Assembly (NCBI RefSeq): GCF_012932565.1
Contig: NZ_JABBYJ010000001.1
Coordinates: 992,001-1,056,000, forward strand
Length of the DNA stretch: 64,000 nt
From: Sneathiella limimaris
Lineage (GTDB): Bacteria; Pseudomonadota; Alphaproteobacteria; Sneathiellales; Sneathiellaceae
Direction of reading: 5' to 3'
The position numbers were made by a program, and so were the translations under genes. Of this stretch, positions 26,809-34,840 are shown one piece after another (the first letter of the stretch is position 1; each line of letters opens with the position of its first letter). The notes beneath the pieces are model-generated. The model saw only the letters and a list, made by a program, of their open reading frames with translations. It had not been told where the DNA came from and did no database searches.

Positions 26809-27141
26809 TCAGCTACTCACAGTGATCCATTTTCCGTGCTTATTGCGACAGGCAGTGGCTGTCGTTTTGGCCTGGAGCGTTCTGTCATTCCAGGCTTCAG
26901 TTATGTAGGAGCGGCAGAAGTGGCCGGTAACTGATTTCCAGGTTTTGACGGGCGTGACAATCACTCTGTCCGTGTTGGTGAGTTGAAGGCCGCCGCTTTG
27001 GCCACTGACGTTCTTTTCCAGAACGTTTTGGATGAGGCTCTGTTTTTCCTGTTCGGGATCCTGAGCCGGGGAAGGGGTCACGCAAGCCGTAGTCAAAAGT
27101 GTAAAGGGTAGAAGCAGAGTGAGGACCGGGTATCTGTTCAT
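26809..27141 (-). CDS. Lipoprotein with RT0821/Lpp0805-like surface-antigen domain
   Basis: A 110-residue predicted lipoprotein: signal peptide LTLLLPFTLLTTAC with lipid-attachment Cys20. Its C-terminal domain (about 36-108) has TPVKTWKSVTGHFCRSY and ATACRNKHGKW with two Cys (76 and 98), the pattern of the COG4520 RT0821/Lpp0805 surface-protein family. The same domain forms the periplasmic end of the anti-sigma factor encoded divergently at 28344 (PVKTYKSSSGHWCREF, VACRELKGRW), with similar Cys spacing (22 against 21). The start overlaps the upstream stop as TAATG, and the next gene starts one base after its stop. It could feed back on the anti-sigma factor by sharing its ligand. Confidence 0.78.
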   Translation of the reverse strand: MNRYPVLTLLLPFTLLTTACVTPSPAQDPEQEKQSLIQNVLEKNVSGQSGGLQLTNTDRVIVTPVKTWKSVTGHFCRSYITEAWNDRTLQAKTTATACRNKHGKWITVSS

Positions 27142-27710
27142 TATTCCCAGCCCTTTGAAATCATATCCTGTTCCTGTTCAACGGACAGACTTTCGCTGGA
27201 AGGTTCTGCAGACCCTGAGAAACCACTTTCCCCGCCGTCGTCGTCATTTTCGTTTTCTACCTCATTTTCCTCGCTGTCATCGCTGTCGTCGCTGTCGTCG
27301 CTATCGTCACTCTCTCCGCTTTCACCGCTTTCGCCAGAGTCATCTCCATCATCGCCGGACTCACCGCCATCATCACCGGACTCGCCGCCTTCGCCACCAT
27401 CGCTGTCACCGTCGCCATCGCCGTCGCCATCACCGTCACCGTCGCCATCACCGTCGCCATCGCCGTCACCGTCGCCATCGCCGTCACCATCACCACCGTC
27501 GCCGTCGCCATCACCACCATCACCATCACCGTCGCCATCACCACCGCCTTCGCCGCCTTCGCCGCCATCGGCATAGGCATGTGGGACTTTGAGGAACAGG
27601 CCGTCATCAGCGACATGTACTGTAATGGGGGTCAGCGCGAGCATAAGGGCAAGGGAACAGGTGCCGATTGCCAGGCTCGCCTTGAAGTGACTTTGAAAGC
27701 TAACTTTCAT
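27141..27710 (-). CDS. Secreted Gly/Asp-repeat protein B
   Basis: A 189-residue paralogue of the protein at 25494. Leader about 10-32 (GTCSLALMLALTPITV) ending HAYA, then GGEGGEGGGDGDGDGDGG, a long pure DG tract (at least 14 units), ESGDDGG units, DDS repeats and a more complex acidic tail (SESLSVEQEQDMISKGWE) that protein A lacks. ATG 27710 is preferred over GTG 27722 four codons upstream. It is the first gene of a minus-strand operon with the lipoprotein and the dioxygenase. The pure DG tract is made of GATGGC/GATGGT-type codons and is prone to length change. Confidence 0.7.
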   Translation of the reverse strand: MKVSFQSHFKASLAIGTCSLALMLALTPITVHVADDGLFLKVPHAYADGGEGGEGGGDGDGDGDGGDGDGDGGDGDGDGDGDGDGDGDGDGDGDGDGDGDGDSDGGEGGESGDDGGESGDDGDDSGESGESGESDDSDDSDDSDDSEENEVENENDDDGGESGFSGSAEPSSESLSVEQEQDMISKGWE

Positions 27711-27751
27711 GCAATAATCCACTTTGGTTTTTGTGACTGCTATAGTTAGAT

Positions 27752-27776
27752 AACACTTATGAACTTATTCTCATCC
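27752..27776 (-). promoter_or_regulatory. Candidate ECF-type promoter P3 before protein B
   Basis: Minus strand GGATGAGA (27776-27769), 12 bases, GTGTT (27756-27752). The -10 and spacing equal P1 and P2; the -35 agrees at five of eight positions. It lies 42 bases before ATG 27710. Confidence 0.4.
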
Positions 27777-27808
27777 GTCCTCATGATAATTTTTTTTAAA
27801 ATTTTTTG

Positions 27809-27833
27809 GGAATAAATTTCTTACCCGCGTGTT
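27809..27833 (+). promoter_or_regulatory. ECF-type promoter P1 before the sigma factor gene
   Basis: GGAATAAA (27809-27816), 12 bases, GTGTT (27829-27833), 32 bases before the sigma gene start. It is identical in both elements and spacing to the site at 26103-26127. Autoregulated ECF genes normally carry their own recognition sequence, so this is probably the sigma factor's own promoter. Confidence 0.65.
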
Positions 27834-27864
27834 GTTCTACAAATAGAGGCTTGAAGGGATATTC

Positions 27865-28347
27865 GTGAGAGATCAGGTGCGTGAACAGATGATCGGGTAT
27901 TTACCCCGATTAAGGCGTTTTGCGTTGACGTTGACTGGTCATGAAGCGGATGCCGATGATCTCGTGCAGTCGACTTACCTGAAAGCGATTGAAAATCTGG
28001 AGAAATGGGAGCTGGGCACGCGGCTTGACAGCTGGCTCTATCGGATCGCGCAGAACCTGTGGCTGAATACGGTGCGGCATCAGAAGGTAAAAACCGCCTA
28101 TGCCGAGGATAAAAGCCATTTTCAGGATACGGTTGTGGATGGGGAAGACGCGGTCGTCCAGAAAAGTGAATTGAAGCAGGTGGAGAAGAGCGTAGAGGCT
28201 CTCCCGCCTGATCAGAAAGTGGTTCTGCTGCTTGTGGCAGTTGAGGGATATGGCTACCAGGAGGCCGCAGAAATTCTGGAAATACCGATTGGCACCTTGA
28301 CCAGTCGGCTGGCGCGAGCCAGGCAAAGTCTCTTAGAGAAGAGGTGA
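27865..28347 (+). CDS. ECF RNA polymerase sigma factor
   Basis: A 160-residue ECF sigma factor. Region 2 is at about 8-75 (LPRLRRFALTLTGHEADADDLVQSTYLKAI and RLDSWLYRIAQNLWLN, with the GHEADADDLVQ core) and region 4 at about 105-157 (ALPPDQKVVLLLVAVEGYGYQEAAEIL and the helix GTLTSRLARARQSL). GTG 27865 follows AAGGGA. The last four bases overlap the anti-sigma start as GTGA. Promoter P1 suggests autoregulation, and P2/P3 suggest control of the divergent Gly/Asp-repeat operon. Confidence 0.92.
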   Translation: MRDQVREQMIGYLPRLRRFALTLTGHEADADDLVQSTYLKAIENLEKWELGTRLDSWLYRIAQNLWLNTVRHQKVKTAYAEDKSHFQDTVVDGEDAVVQKSELKQVEKSVEALPPDQKVVLLLVAVEGYGYQEAAEILEIPIGTLTSRLARARQSLLEKR

Positions 28348-29015
28348 CGGTGATGGATGATAAAGACCTGTTTGAGAACCTGTCGACATATAAAGATGGG
28401 GAGCTTTCAGAGGAGGAGAGCCGGAAAATCCGCGAGCTGATTGCGGAAAATGAAGACGCGGCGAGCCTTTATGAAGGTATCAAGACTGTTGATGAGCAGG
28501 CCAGCCGGGAATTTGATGCAATGCTTACGGCGCCGGTACCGCTGTCTCATGTCAGCAGCATTCATGCCGCGTTCGAGGCGCACAATCCTCCTCCGGCGCC
28601 GCGTCAGGCCCCTTGGTGGACGACGGCGATTGCCGCCTCTATCGTGTCCATTATGGTGAGTGGTGTGATCGGGTTCTTCGTGTTTGACCATTACGTCACC
28701 AGTTTGAGGCAGGAAATGCAGCAGGCCCGTGTTTCAGCAAATGATAAGCTGGCCGTGTTGTTTCAGGAAGCTCTGGAAGGCCGCTCCAGCGGTCAAGTTA
28801 TCTCCTTTACAGATCCCGTTGCGGAGATCTCTTTCGAGTTAAAACCTGTAAAGACTTATAAAAGCTCGTCAGGGCACTGGTGCCGTGAATTTCAGGAACG
28901 TATTGAGCAAGACGGCCGTTTTGAAGTGCGTCAGGGCGTGGCTTGCCGGGAACTGAAAGGTCGCTGGTATCGTTTGAAGACGACAATTGATGGTGAGATG
29001 TCCAGGTTGCTCTGA
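28344..29015 (+). CDS. Transmembrane anti-sigma factor with surface-antigen-like sensor domain
   Basis: A 223-residue protein coupled to the sigma gene (GTGA overlap; ATG 28353 with GAGG ahead is an alternative start, 220 residues). The cytoplasmic N-terminus (ENLSTYKDGELSEEESRKI) is of the small anti-sigma type, without zinc ligands. One membrane span lies at about 93-115. The periplasmic part (about 136-212) is an RT0821/Lpp0805-like domain: PVKTYKSSSGHWCREF, then VACRELKGRW, with Cys180 and Cys201. It matches the lipoprotein encoded at 26809 along about 75 residues, including LEGRSSGQ against LEKNVSGQ. I infer that this domain senses an envelope state or ligand to which the lipoprotein also binds. 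Confidence 0.8.
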   Translation: MTVMDDKDLFENLSTYKDGELSEEESRKIRELIAENEDAASLYEGIKTVDEQASREFDAMLTAPVPLSHVSSIHAAFEAHNPPPAPRQAPWWTTAIAASIVSIMVSGVIGFFVFDHYVTSLRQEMQQARVSANDKLAVLFQEALEGRSSGQVISFTDPVAEISFELKPVKTYKSSSGHWCREFQERIEQDGRFEVRQGVACRELKGRWYRLKTTIDGEMSRLL

Positions 29016-29290
29016 GACTTGAGGGTGCCTGCTGTCCTGTAAGACGGCTCGTGAGCGAGTATAAAAAAGGGCGAATTCGCTTGCGATTCTTTTGAATTGG
29101 CCCGTTTCGGATCTTGCATTTTGACAAAATATCAGATTCCCAAAATTCGATTATTGAAAATAAACAGCTTTTCATTTTGAGCTCGACTGACGTTTTACTT
29201 GGTCCTTTAAATTGACTAGAGTCCTCTCGAATTTGAACTGGGGGCAGAGCTGCCGATCCGATTTCTCGGCTAACGGTGGCCAGCAGATCA

Positions 29291-29605
29291 ATGATTGAAA
29301 CAGATCCAATAAAGACAGTTTACGCCCTGATAACCCATGATTGGGTAAGGGCGAGACTATATCGGGATGCATCAGATTATCTATATCTGGAAGCTGTCCG
29401 AAAAGATCAGAATAAGCACAAAACAGCGCTTGAGGCGCATGAGCATCGGTTGGAGATTTTCCGCCAGAGCCCATCTCGAAAAGAGCAAACGCATCAGTTT
29501 ATGTTCGTCTTTTCCATGATCCGTCAGCCGGTTTACTGCGATGGGCTGGATAGCATGGTCCGGAAATTTGCCCTGATCGATCGCCAGCGGCAGGAATATA
29601 ACTGA
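29291..29605 (+). CDS. Hypothetical protein
   Basis: A 104-residue soluble protein I do not recognise (opening MIETDPIKTVYALITHDWVR). It is rich in charged residues and aromatic pairs, and has no signal peptide or membrane span. An upstream GTG at 29276 would add five residues. It is convergent with the histidine kinase gene, eleven bases away. A TTGACA at 29121-29126 may be part of its promoter, but no -10 is clear. The preceding 29016-29275 region holds only an imperfect stem (GGGC-AATTC against GAATT-GCCC, about 29070-29103). Confidence 0.5.
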   Translation: MIETDPIKTVYALITHDWVRARLYRDASDYLYLEAVRKDQNKHKTALEAHEHRLEIFRQSPSRKEQTHQFMFVFSMIRQPVYCDGLDSMVRKFALIDRQRQEYN

Positions 29606-29615
29606 CGCGGATCCG

Positions 29616-30809
29616 TCAGGCCGCGGATTGTAGATAGTTTCTATCGCTCGGGAAGAGGATGGAGACGGTCGTTCCAACGCCAATCTCACTGGAAATTTCA
29701 AAATGGGCATCGTGAAGGTCAGAGAGCGCCTTAACGATGGCAAGACCAAGCCCGGTTCCTTCTGTCTTGTTATTATGCCCTGAAGAGACCTGGACAAATG
29801 GTTCGGTGATCCGGGTTAATTCTTTGGCGGGGATCCCTGGACCATTGTCCCTAACGGTGACATGGATTTCCCGGTTGATGCTCTCAACAATCCGAAGGCT
29901 AACGTGCCCCTCATTTTCTGTATATTTGATCCCGTTTGACAGAAGATTAAGCAGGATCTGTTTGATGGCCCGTGGATCCCCAAGCACAACGGGGGAAGGG
30001 TTGGAAATGTCATAGTCGAGCTTAATCCCTTTATTATCCGCCAGAACGCTACACATTTTGACAGCATGGCGGGCGATACCGTGCAGTTCGACAGCCTGTT
30101 CGTTCAGTTCATACCGTCCAGCCTCGATCTTGCTCATATCCAGAATATCGCTGATCATGGTGAGCAGATGTCGCCCGCCATCGAGAATATCCTCAACATA
30201 CTGTTTGTATTTTGGGGGCGATATGGGGCCAAAAGCCTCCTGCACGATGAGTTCTGAGAACCCGATAATGGCATTCAAAGGGGTGCGGAGCTCGTGGCTC
30301 ATACCCGCCAAAAACTGGGATTTCACCTCGTTCGCATGTTTGGCGAGCTGGGTACTGATCTCCAGCTGCTGGTTCTGCAGCCGCGTGCGTTTCACACTTT
30401 CACGCATCAGGGCAAGGACATTGCCCATGCCGGCATAGTCACCGTTCTGAGAGACAATGAACCCGGCGGAAAGGGCGCTTTCAAATCCGTCAGTGATCAG
30501 GTGCTCGACCTGATCGATGCCGTCGTTAATGTCCACAACCAGTGGGTTTCGGAGCATCATTTCGGCAACTGGTCGTTTCCCATAAACCGCATGACCGAAC
30601 TGGGTTGCAAGCCGGATGGTCAGGTGGTCCCTGGCGATAATGCCAATCGGTTTTCCGAGCCGGACGACGGCAAACCCCTCTACGCCATCCAACTGGCGAA
30701 AGAGTTCAGCGGCCTGATGGCAGGACGTGGTCTCAGAAACCGGAGGAATAGTCTCCAGCAAATTGGCCATGGTTACCTGACGAATTTCTGTTTCGGATAT
30801 ATAATTCAA
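29616..30809 (-). CDS. Soluble histidine kinase with N-terminal CBS-like domain
   Basis: A 397-residue sensor kinase. The N-terminal 130 residues resemble the CBS-pair region found in some GGDEF and kinase proteins (GFAVVRLGKPIGIIARDHL, then PVAEMMLRNPLVVD). The HisKA helix is SHELRTPLNAIIGFSEL with the phospho-His, and the ATPase domain has NLLSNGIKYT, DNGPGIP and GTGLGLAIV. No membrane span, so it is cytoplasmic. TTG 30809 is chosen since a GAGGGGGG ribosome site lies seven bases ahead; the frame extends to ATG 30905 but without a ribosome site. No response regulator is adjacent, so it is an orphan kinase. Confidence 0.88.
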   Translation of the reverse strand: MNYISETEIRQVTMANLLETIPPVSETTSCHQAAELFRQLDGVEGFAVVRLGKPIGIIARDHLTIRLATQFGHAVYGKRPVAEMMLRNPLVVDINDGIDQVEHLITDGFESALSAGFIVSQNGDYAGMGNVLALMRESVKRTRLQNQQLEISTQLAKHANEVKSQFLAGMSHELRTPLNAIIGFSELIVQEAFGPISPPKYKQYVEDILDGGRHLLTMISDILDMSKIEAGRYELNEQAVELHGIARHAVKMCSVLADNKGIKLDYDISNPSPVVLGDPRAIKQILLNLLSNGIKYTENEGHVSLRIVESINREIHVTVRDNGPGIPAKELTRITEPFVQVSSGHNNKTEGTGLGLAIVKALSDLHDAHFEISSEIGVGTTVSILFPSDRNYLQSAA

Positions 30810-31147
30810 GTCTCGGCCCCCCTCTTGTACGCAAACGCAAATAGCCGACCGCTCTGATAAGATGGCAAGACGATTGACCCAACCATGGCGCGTGTCAATT
30901 GTCATATTGTTAAACTATTGTGACATCTTAACCAGTTGTTAATGAAGGTTAAATTTCTTCAATCTGCAATTTATAAGAGTGGCGTAAATCAAGCCATCGG
31001 AGACAGGGTATGGGGTTTTAAAATTAACCATAACCCAGATTTTTGGATTTTTCTCGAGCTGGGGTTTTTCGAATTCTCCGACATTTCCGCTGAAAAAACG
31101 TGACAGCCTGAGGATTAAGAGAATCGAGACACGAGCCCTTTTGAGGA

Positions 31148-32452
31148 TCAGGCGAGGAGATTTGGGATAAAGGAAATGACCCAGGCAGCACCCGCTGAAA
31201 GAAGAAGCATGGTGCCGATTTTCCACTTGAGGAAAAACAGCATGATCAAGTTGAGAAGAACTAACGTGACCACATCCAGTTGCAGGGTTGTAAACTGTGG
31301 TTGCAAGAGGGTGATCAGGCCTTTGTCTTTTGTTTCCAGCGTCTGAAAAAGGACATGCTGTGCAAACCACACCGACAAGTTCAGGATGACGCCGACCACA
31401 GTTGCGGTAACTGCAGAAAACGCCCCGTTAAGACGCGGGTGGGATGTGATCCGCTCCAGATAAGGGGCGCCTGCGAAAATCCAGATAAAGCAGGGCACAA
31501 AAGTCACCCATAGACAAACCACTGTGGCGACGAGCGCGCTCAACAGACCCTCAGCCTTGAAGGCAGAGAGAAAGGCCACAAACTCGGTTACAAGGATGAG
31601 TGGGCCGGGTGTCGTTTCTGCAAGCCCCAGCCCATCCATCATTTCACCCGTGGTTAGCCAGCCATATGTGCTGACCACATCCTGGCTCATATAGGCGAGC
31701 ACAGCGTAGGCGCCGCCAAAGGTAACCACCGCGAGTTTTGAGAAAAAAATTCCGATTTCGGTCAGTAAATGGGTGCCGGGTAGAAGACTGAGCAGCAGCA
31801 GAGGTCCAAACCAAATGAGAAGCCCAAAGCCGATAATTTTCACGCTGTAGAAACGGGACAGAGCGGGTGTTTGAGAATGAGACTCCACCGGATGGGCATT
31901 TCGAAAGGCGAAAAAGCCAAGAAGGGCGGCCGCCAGAATGATAAAGGGAAAGGGGATTTGCAGGAAGAAAATGGCAATAAAGGCAAACCCTGCAACACCC
32001 CAGTGGGCCGCTGATTTCAGGGCTTTTTTGGAGACCTTCAGGAGGGCTTCGAGTACGATGACAAGGACCGCAGCTTTGATCCCCAGAAATAGTGTCGCAA
32101 TCAGGGGAAGCGTTCCATAGAAGCTGTAGATGAGTGCGAGCGCCAGCATGAAGGCGGCACCCGGAAGGACAAACAACAGTCCTGCAATCAGTCCGCCAGA
32201 TATTCCGGCAACCCGCCAACCGGCGTAGGTTGCCAATTGCATGGCCTCAGGCCCTGGCAAAAGCATGCAGTAATTAAGGGCGTTCAGAAACCGGTTTTCA
32301 CTCAGCCATTTGCGATCATCCACCAGTAATTTATGCATTAGCGAGATTTGCGCTGCAGGCCCGCCAAAGGACTGCAGACCGATTTGTCCAAAGACAAGCC
32401 ATTGGTCTTTGAAGCTTGGATGCAAGTCAGTTTCTGGCGCAGCTGAGGTCAT
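31148..32452 (-). CDS. chrA: Chromate transporter ChrA
   Basis: A 434-residue inner-membrane protein of the CHR family, two-domain form. Each half begins with the family motif: FGQIGLQSFGGPAAQI near residue 21 and FFSKLAVVTFGGAYAVLAYM near 238, each followed by a PGP segment (LLPGPEAMQ; TTPGPLILV). About 10-12 membrane spans. It exports chromate, giving resistance. It stands alone; no chrB regulator is nearby. Downstream, 30906-31147 holds no gene. Confidence 0.93.
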   Translation of the reverse strand: MTSAAPETDLHPSFKDQWLVFGQIGLQSFGGPAAQISLMHKLLVDDRKWLSENRFLNALNYCMLLPGPEAMQLATYAGWRVAGISGGLIAGLLFVLPGAAFMLALALIYSFYGTLPLIATLFLGIKAAVLVIVLEALLKVSKKALKSAAHWGVAGFAFIAIFFLQIPFPFIILAAALLGFFAFRNAHPVESHSQTPALSRFYSVKIIGFGLLIWFGPLLLLSLLPGTHLLTEIGIFFSKLAVVTFGGAYAVLAYMSQDVVSTYGWLTTGEMMDGLGLAETTPGPLILVTEFVAFLSAFKAEGLLSALVATVVCLWVTFVPCFIWIFAGAPYLERITSHPRLNGAFSAVTATVVGVILNLSVWFAQHVLFQTLETKDKGLITLLQPQFTTLQLDVVTLVLLNLIMLFFLKWKIGTMLLLSAGAAWVISFIPNLLA

Positions 32453-32558
32453 GTATTTGAAGATCCTCGATCTGATTTTCTAAGTGGAATAATTTGACCA
32501 GCCTTATTAAGGCAAGATTACAAGGAGATGTCATTTCAAACTTTTTCTGAGCGAGTTT

Positions 32559-32583
32559 GAACCTTTTGCGCCCTTCGATCGTC
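32559..32583 (+). promoter_or_regulatory. Candidate ECF promoter of the barrel-subtilase operon
   Basis: GAACC at 32559-32563, 16 bases, CGTC at 32580-32583. This is a good fit to the general ECF pattern (GAAC, 16-17 bases, CGTC) and differs from the GGAATAAA type seen at 27809. The encoded ECF factor at 35939 is the natural candidate. Confidence 0.4.
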
Positions 32584-32594
32584 AGAGAGTGAAA

Positions 32595-32624
32595 TGATCC
32601 CTTCTGCCAGACAGTTAGGGATCA
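32595..32624. repeat. Inverted repeat in the operon leader
   Basis: TGATCCCT (32595-32602) and AGGGATCA (32617-32624) are perfect complements around 14 bases. Just after the candidate promoter, so an operator or 5' mRNA hairpin. Confidence 0.5.
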
Positions 32625-32782
32625 GGCTACTCGATGTTGGCAGGTGATGTGTGGAGAAATGGCAACAGGTTGCTTTGAATGGGATACGATTGCAGGTGAA
32701 TGGCTATAATAGAGTCGTGAAATCTGTGGTTTCATCTTATTCAGCTAATGGGTCGTGGATCGGGAACTTGGGGAAATCTCGC

Positions 32783-34840
32783 GTGGGAAAGCTGTTTGGG
32801 GTATGTTTGGCGGTGTTTTTGGGCGTGTGCAGTTTGGCGCAGGCAGAAACAGATGCCATTAATGCAAAGCTCATTGCGCCTGTAGGATCAACGGATCCCC
32901 TCAAAATTGATCTCCCTGATGATATGGATCTGTTGCTCCTGACCACTCTTTCGGTTGAGCTGGATCAGGTAGATGTGACCTCGCTTTTATCGCTCGATGG
33001 TCAGGATTTTCTCTACCAGCCGCCAGAACCCTTAAGCGCCGGGACCCATGAAGTTAAACTCCTCAGCTTAACTGATCCCGCAAATCCGGTAGTGGTTGGC
33101 CAATGGACGTTTGAGATTACCGGTGGGGCCGGTGGGTCTGTTTCACTGAACCAGCAGCCCACTGAAGAGCAAATTGCCCGCGCGGAAAAAGCGATGACGA
33201 GCGCTAATTTCAGAGCCGATACTTTGACAGAGTTCAGCTATCGGTTTGATGATGAGCGGATTACGTCTGAACCTGACCGCGCCATTTTAAGTGGTGCTGG
33301 TGATCTGAGTGGTGAAATTGAAAGCGGGAACTGGCGGTTTTCCAGCCGTGGGAATTATCTTCTGCAAACCGATAATGATCTGTCCTTGACCGGCAATGCG
33401 CTGGATATTGGCGAATATGACCTGCGGCTCGATTATGCGGGAGATACTGTTCAGGGCGGTGCTGTTCTGGGTCATCACGATATTGGGCAGCGCTCCCTGA
33501 TCATGGATGGGTTTTATCGCCGGGGCATGTCGGTTCGGCTCGGCGATGCGGGGCAACATATCACGGCGCAGGGTTTTTCCTTCGGAACTGAGTCCTTGAG
33601 CGGTGGTGATAACCTGATGGGCCTCAATGATGAGGATGAACGTCTGTCTGGCGGTCTTGTAACCGTGCAGCCCTTTTCCAATGATATTGATGCCTTAAAG
33701 ATTACGGGTATTTATTATCAGGGCAAAGGCGCTGGTATCGGGGATGGTATCATGATCACCGAGCCCGTTGCCGATGGCAGGGGCTGGGGCGCCATTGTTA
33801 AAAAAGGCTTTGCAAATCAGCAGCTTACTATTCGCGGCGAATATGCTGAAACCCGCTATGACCAGGATGGTGATGAGGGAACTGCTCCTGAAGAGGATGC
33901 GCATGCGATTTCGGTTGTTGTTGAAGGACGTCCGTTTGCTGAAGGTCCCATTCTGCTCGGCAATGCTACAGATGTATTTCTTGGTGCCCGGTATGATCGG
34001 GTGGGAACCTATTTCCAAAGCCTTGCAAATTATGGCCTTGCCGGGGACCGGGATGCCTATACCGCCTATGGCAATCTGAACTGGGGCGCGCTGGCGACAA
34101 ACCTGCAATATTCGTATGAGACAAACAACGTGGATGATCTGGACTCACTTCCCACCGATCGTCTGCAGAACCTGAGTTTTGGGCTTAATTACACCTTCAT
34201 GCCGCAATCCGAGGGGCTAGCGTGGCTTGGAACCCCAAATGTTTATCTTTCCGGATATCTTGCAGATATGGATCGTGTGGACACGCCGGGCGGTTATCTG
34301 GGGCCAGATACAGATAATACATCTACATCCCTCACTGCGGGTGTGAACACGAGCTATGGGAATTGGAGTTGGGGCTTGTCCCATTCCATTTCGACCTATG
34401 AAGATGATACGGATTTGAGCAGCGATACCATCAATAACGGAACTGCGCTGAACGTAAACTGGTCAGATTATGATCGGTTCTCCATCGGGAGTAGCGTGCA
34501 GTTCAACGTGTTTGAAGACCGGGATACCAACGAGATCAGCTATGGTACCAACTTCCTGGTGGATATCTCCGCCGAGGTGATCAAGGATACCCTCAATCTT
34601 AATTTGGATTATAATTTGAACCTTGCAGCCGGTTCAGGCGACCAACCAGATACACACCTTGTAAATGGTGAAGTTGAATGGACTTTTCTTCAGCCGGAAC
34701 GCAATCAACCCGGATTGGCGCTGGCTTTAGGCGGCTCAATGGAGAATACAAATGACAATGCAATCAGCACAGATGATGAAACGGTCTACCAGGCTTTCTT
34801 TATCATCAGGGTTAAAGCCCCTTTTGCATATAATGACTAG
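32783..34840 (+). CDS. Large outer-membrane beta-barrel-like protein
   Basis: About 685 residues. GTG 32783, after GGGGAAA, gives a clean signal peptide (GKLFGVCLAVFLGVCSLAQA); a GTG at 32651 would add 44 residues ahead of it. After a short N-terminal domain (about 25-130) the rest is rich in alternating strands with aromatic ends (YRFDDERI, YLSGYLADMDRV, WSWGLSHSIS, LNLDYNLNLAAG), as in large porin-like or autotransporter-type barrels. It ends RVKAPFAYND, not in the usual terminal Phe. I cannot assign a family. It heads a five-gene operon: the next start overlaps its stop by eight bases. By context it may be a secretion channel or adhesin controlled by the ECF pair. Confidence 0.7.
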   Translation: MGKLFGVCLAVFLGVCSLAQAETDAINAKLIAPVGSTDPLKIDLPDDMDLLLLTTLSVELDQVDVTSLLSLDGQDFLYQPPEPLSAGTHEVKLLSLTDPANPVVVGQWTFEITGGAGGSVSLNQQPTEEQIARAEKAMTSANFRADTLTEFSYRFDDERITSEPDRAILSGAGDLSGEIESGNWRFSSRGNYLLQTDNDLSLTGNALDIGEYDLRLDYAGDTVQGGAVLGHHDIGQRSLIMDGFYRRGMSVRLGDAGQHITAQGFSFGTESLSGGDNLMGLNDEDERLSGGLVTVQPFSNDIDALKITGIYYQGKGAGIGDGIMITEPVADGRGWGAIVKKGFANQQLTIRGEYAETRYDQDGDEGTAPEEDAHAISVVVEGRPFAEGPILLGNATDVFLGARYDRVGTYFQSLANYGLAGDRDAYTAYGNLNWGALATNLQYSYETNNVDDLDSLPTDRLQNLSFGLNYTFMPQSEGLAWLGTPNVYLSGYLADMDRVDTPGGYLGPDTDNTSTSLTAGVNTSYGNWSWGLSHSISTYEDDTDLSSDTINNGTALNVNWSDYDRFSIGSSVQFNVFEDRDTNEISYGTNFLVDISAEVIKDTLNLNLDYNLNLAAGSGDQPDTHLVNGEVEWTFLQPERNQPGLALALGGSMENTNDNAISTDDETVYQAFFIIRVKAPFAYND

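Noticed and set aside
27119-27592. Arg/His-rich plus-strand open frame
   Set aside because: It is the antisense of Gly/Asp-repeat protein B and has no ribosome site.
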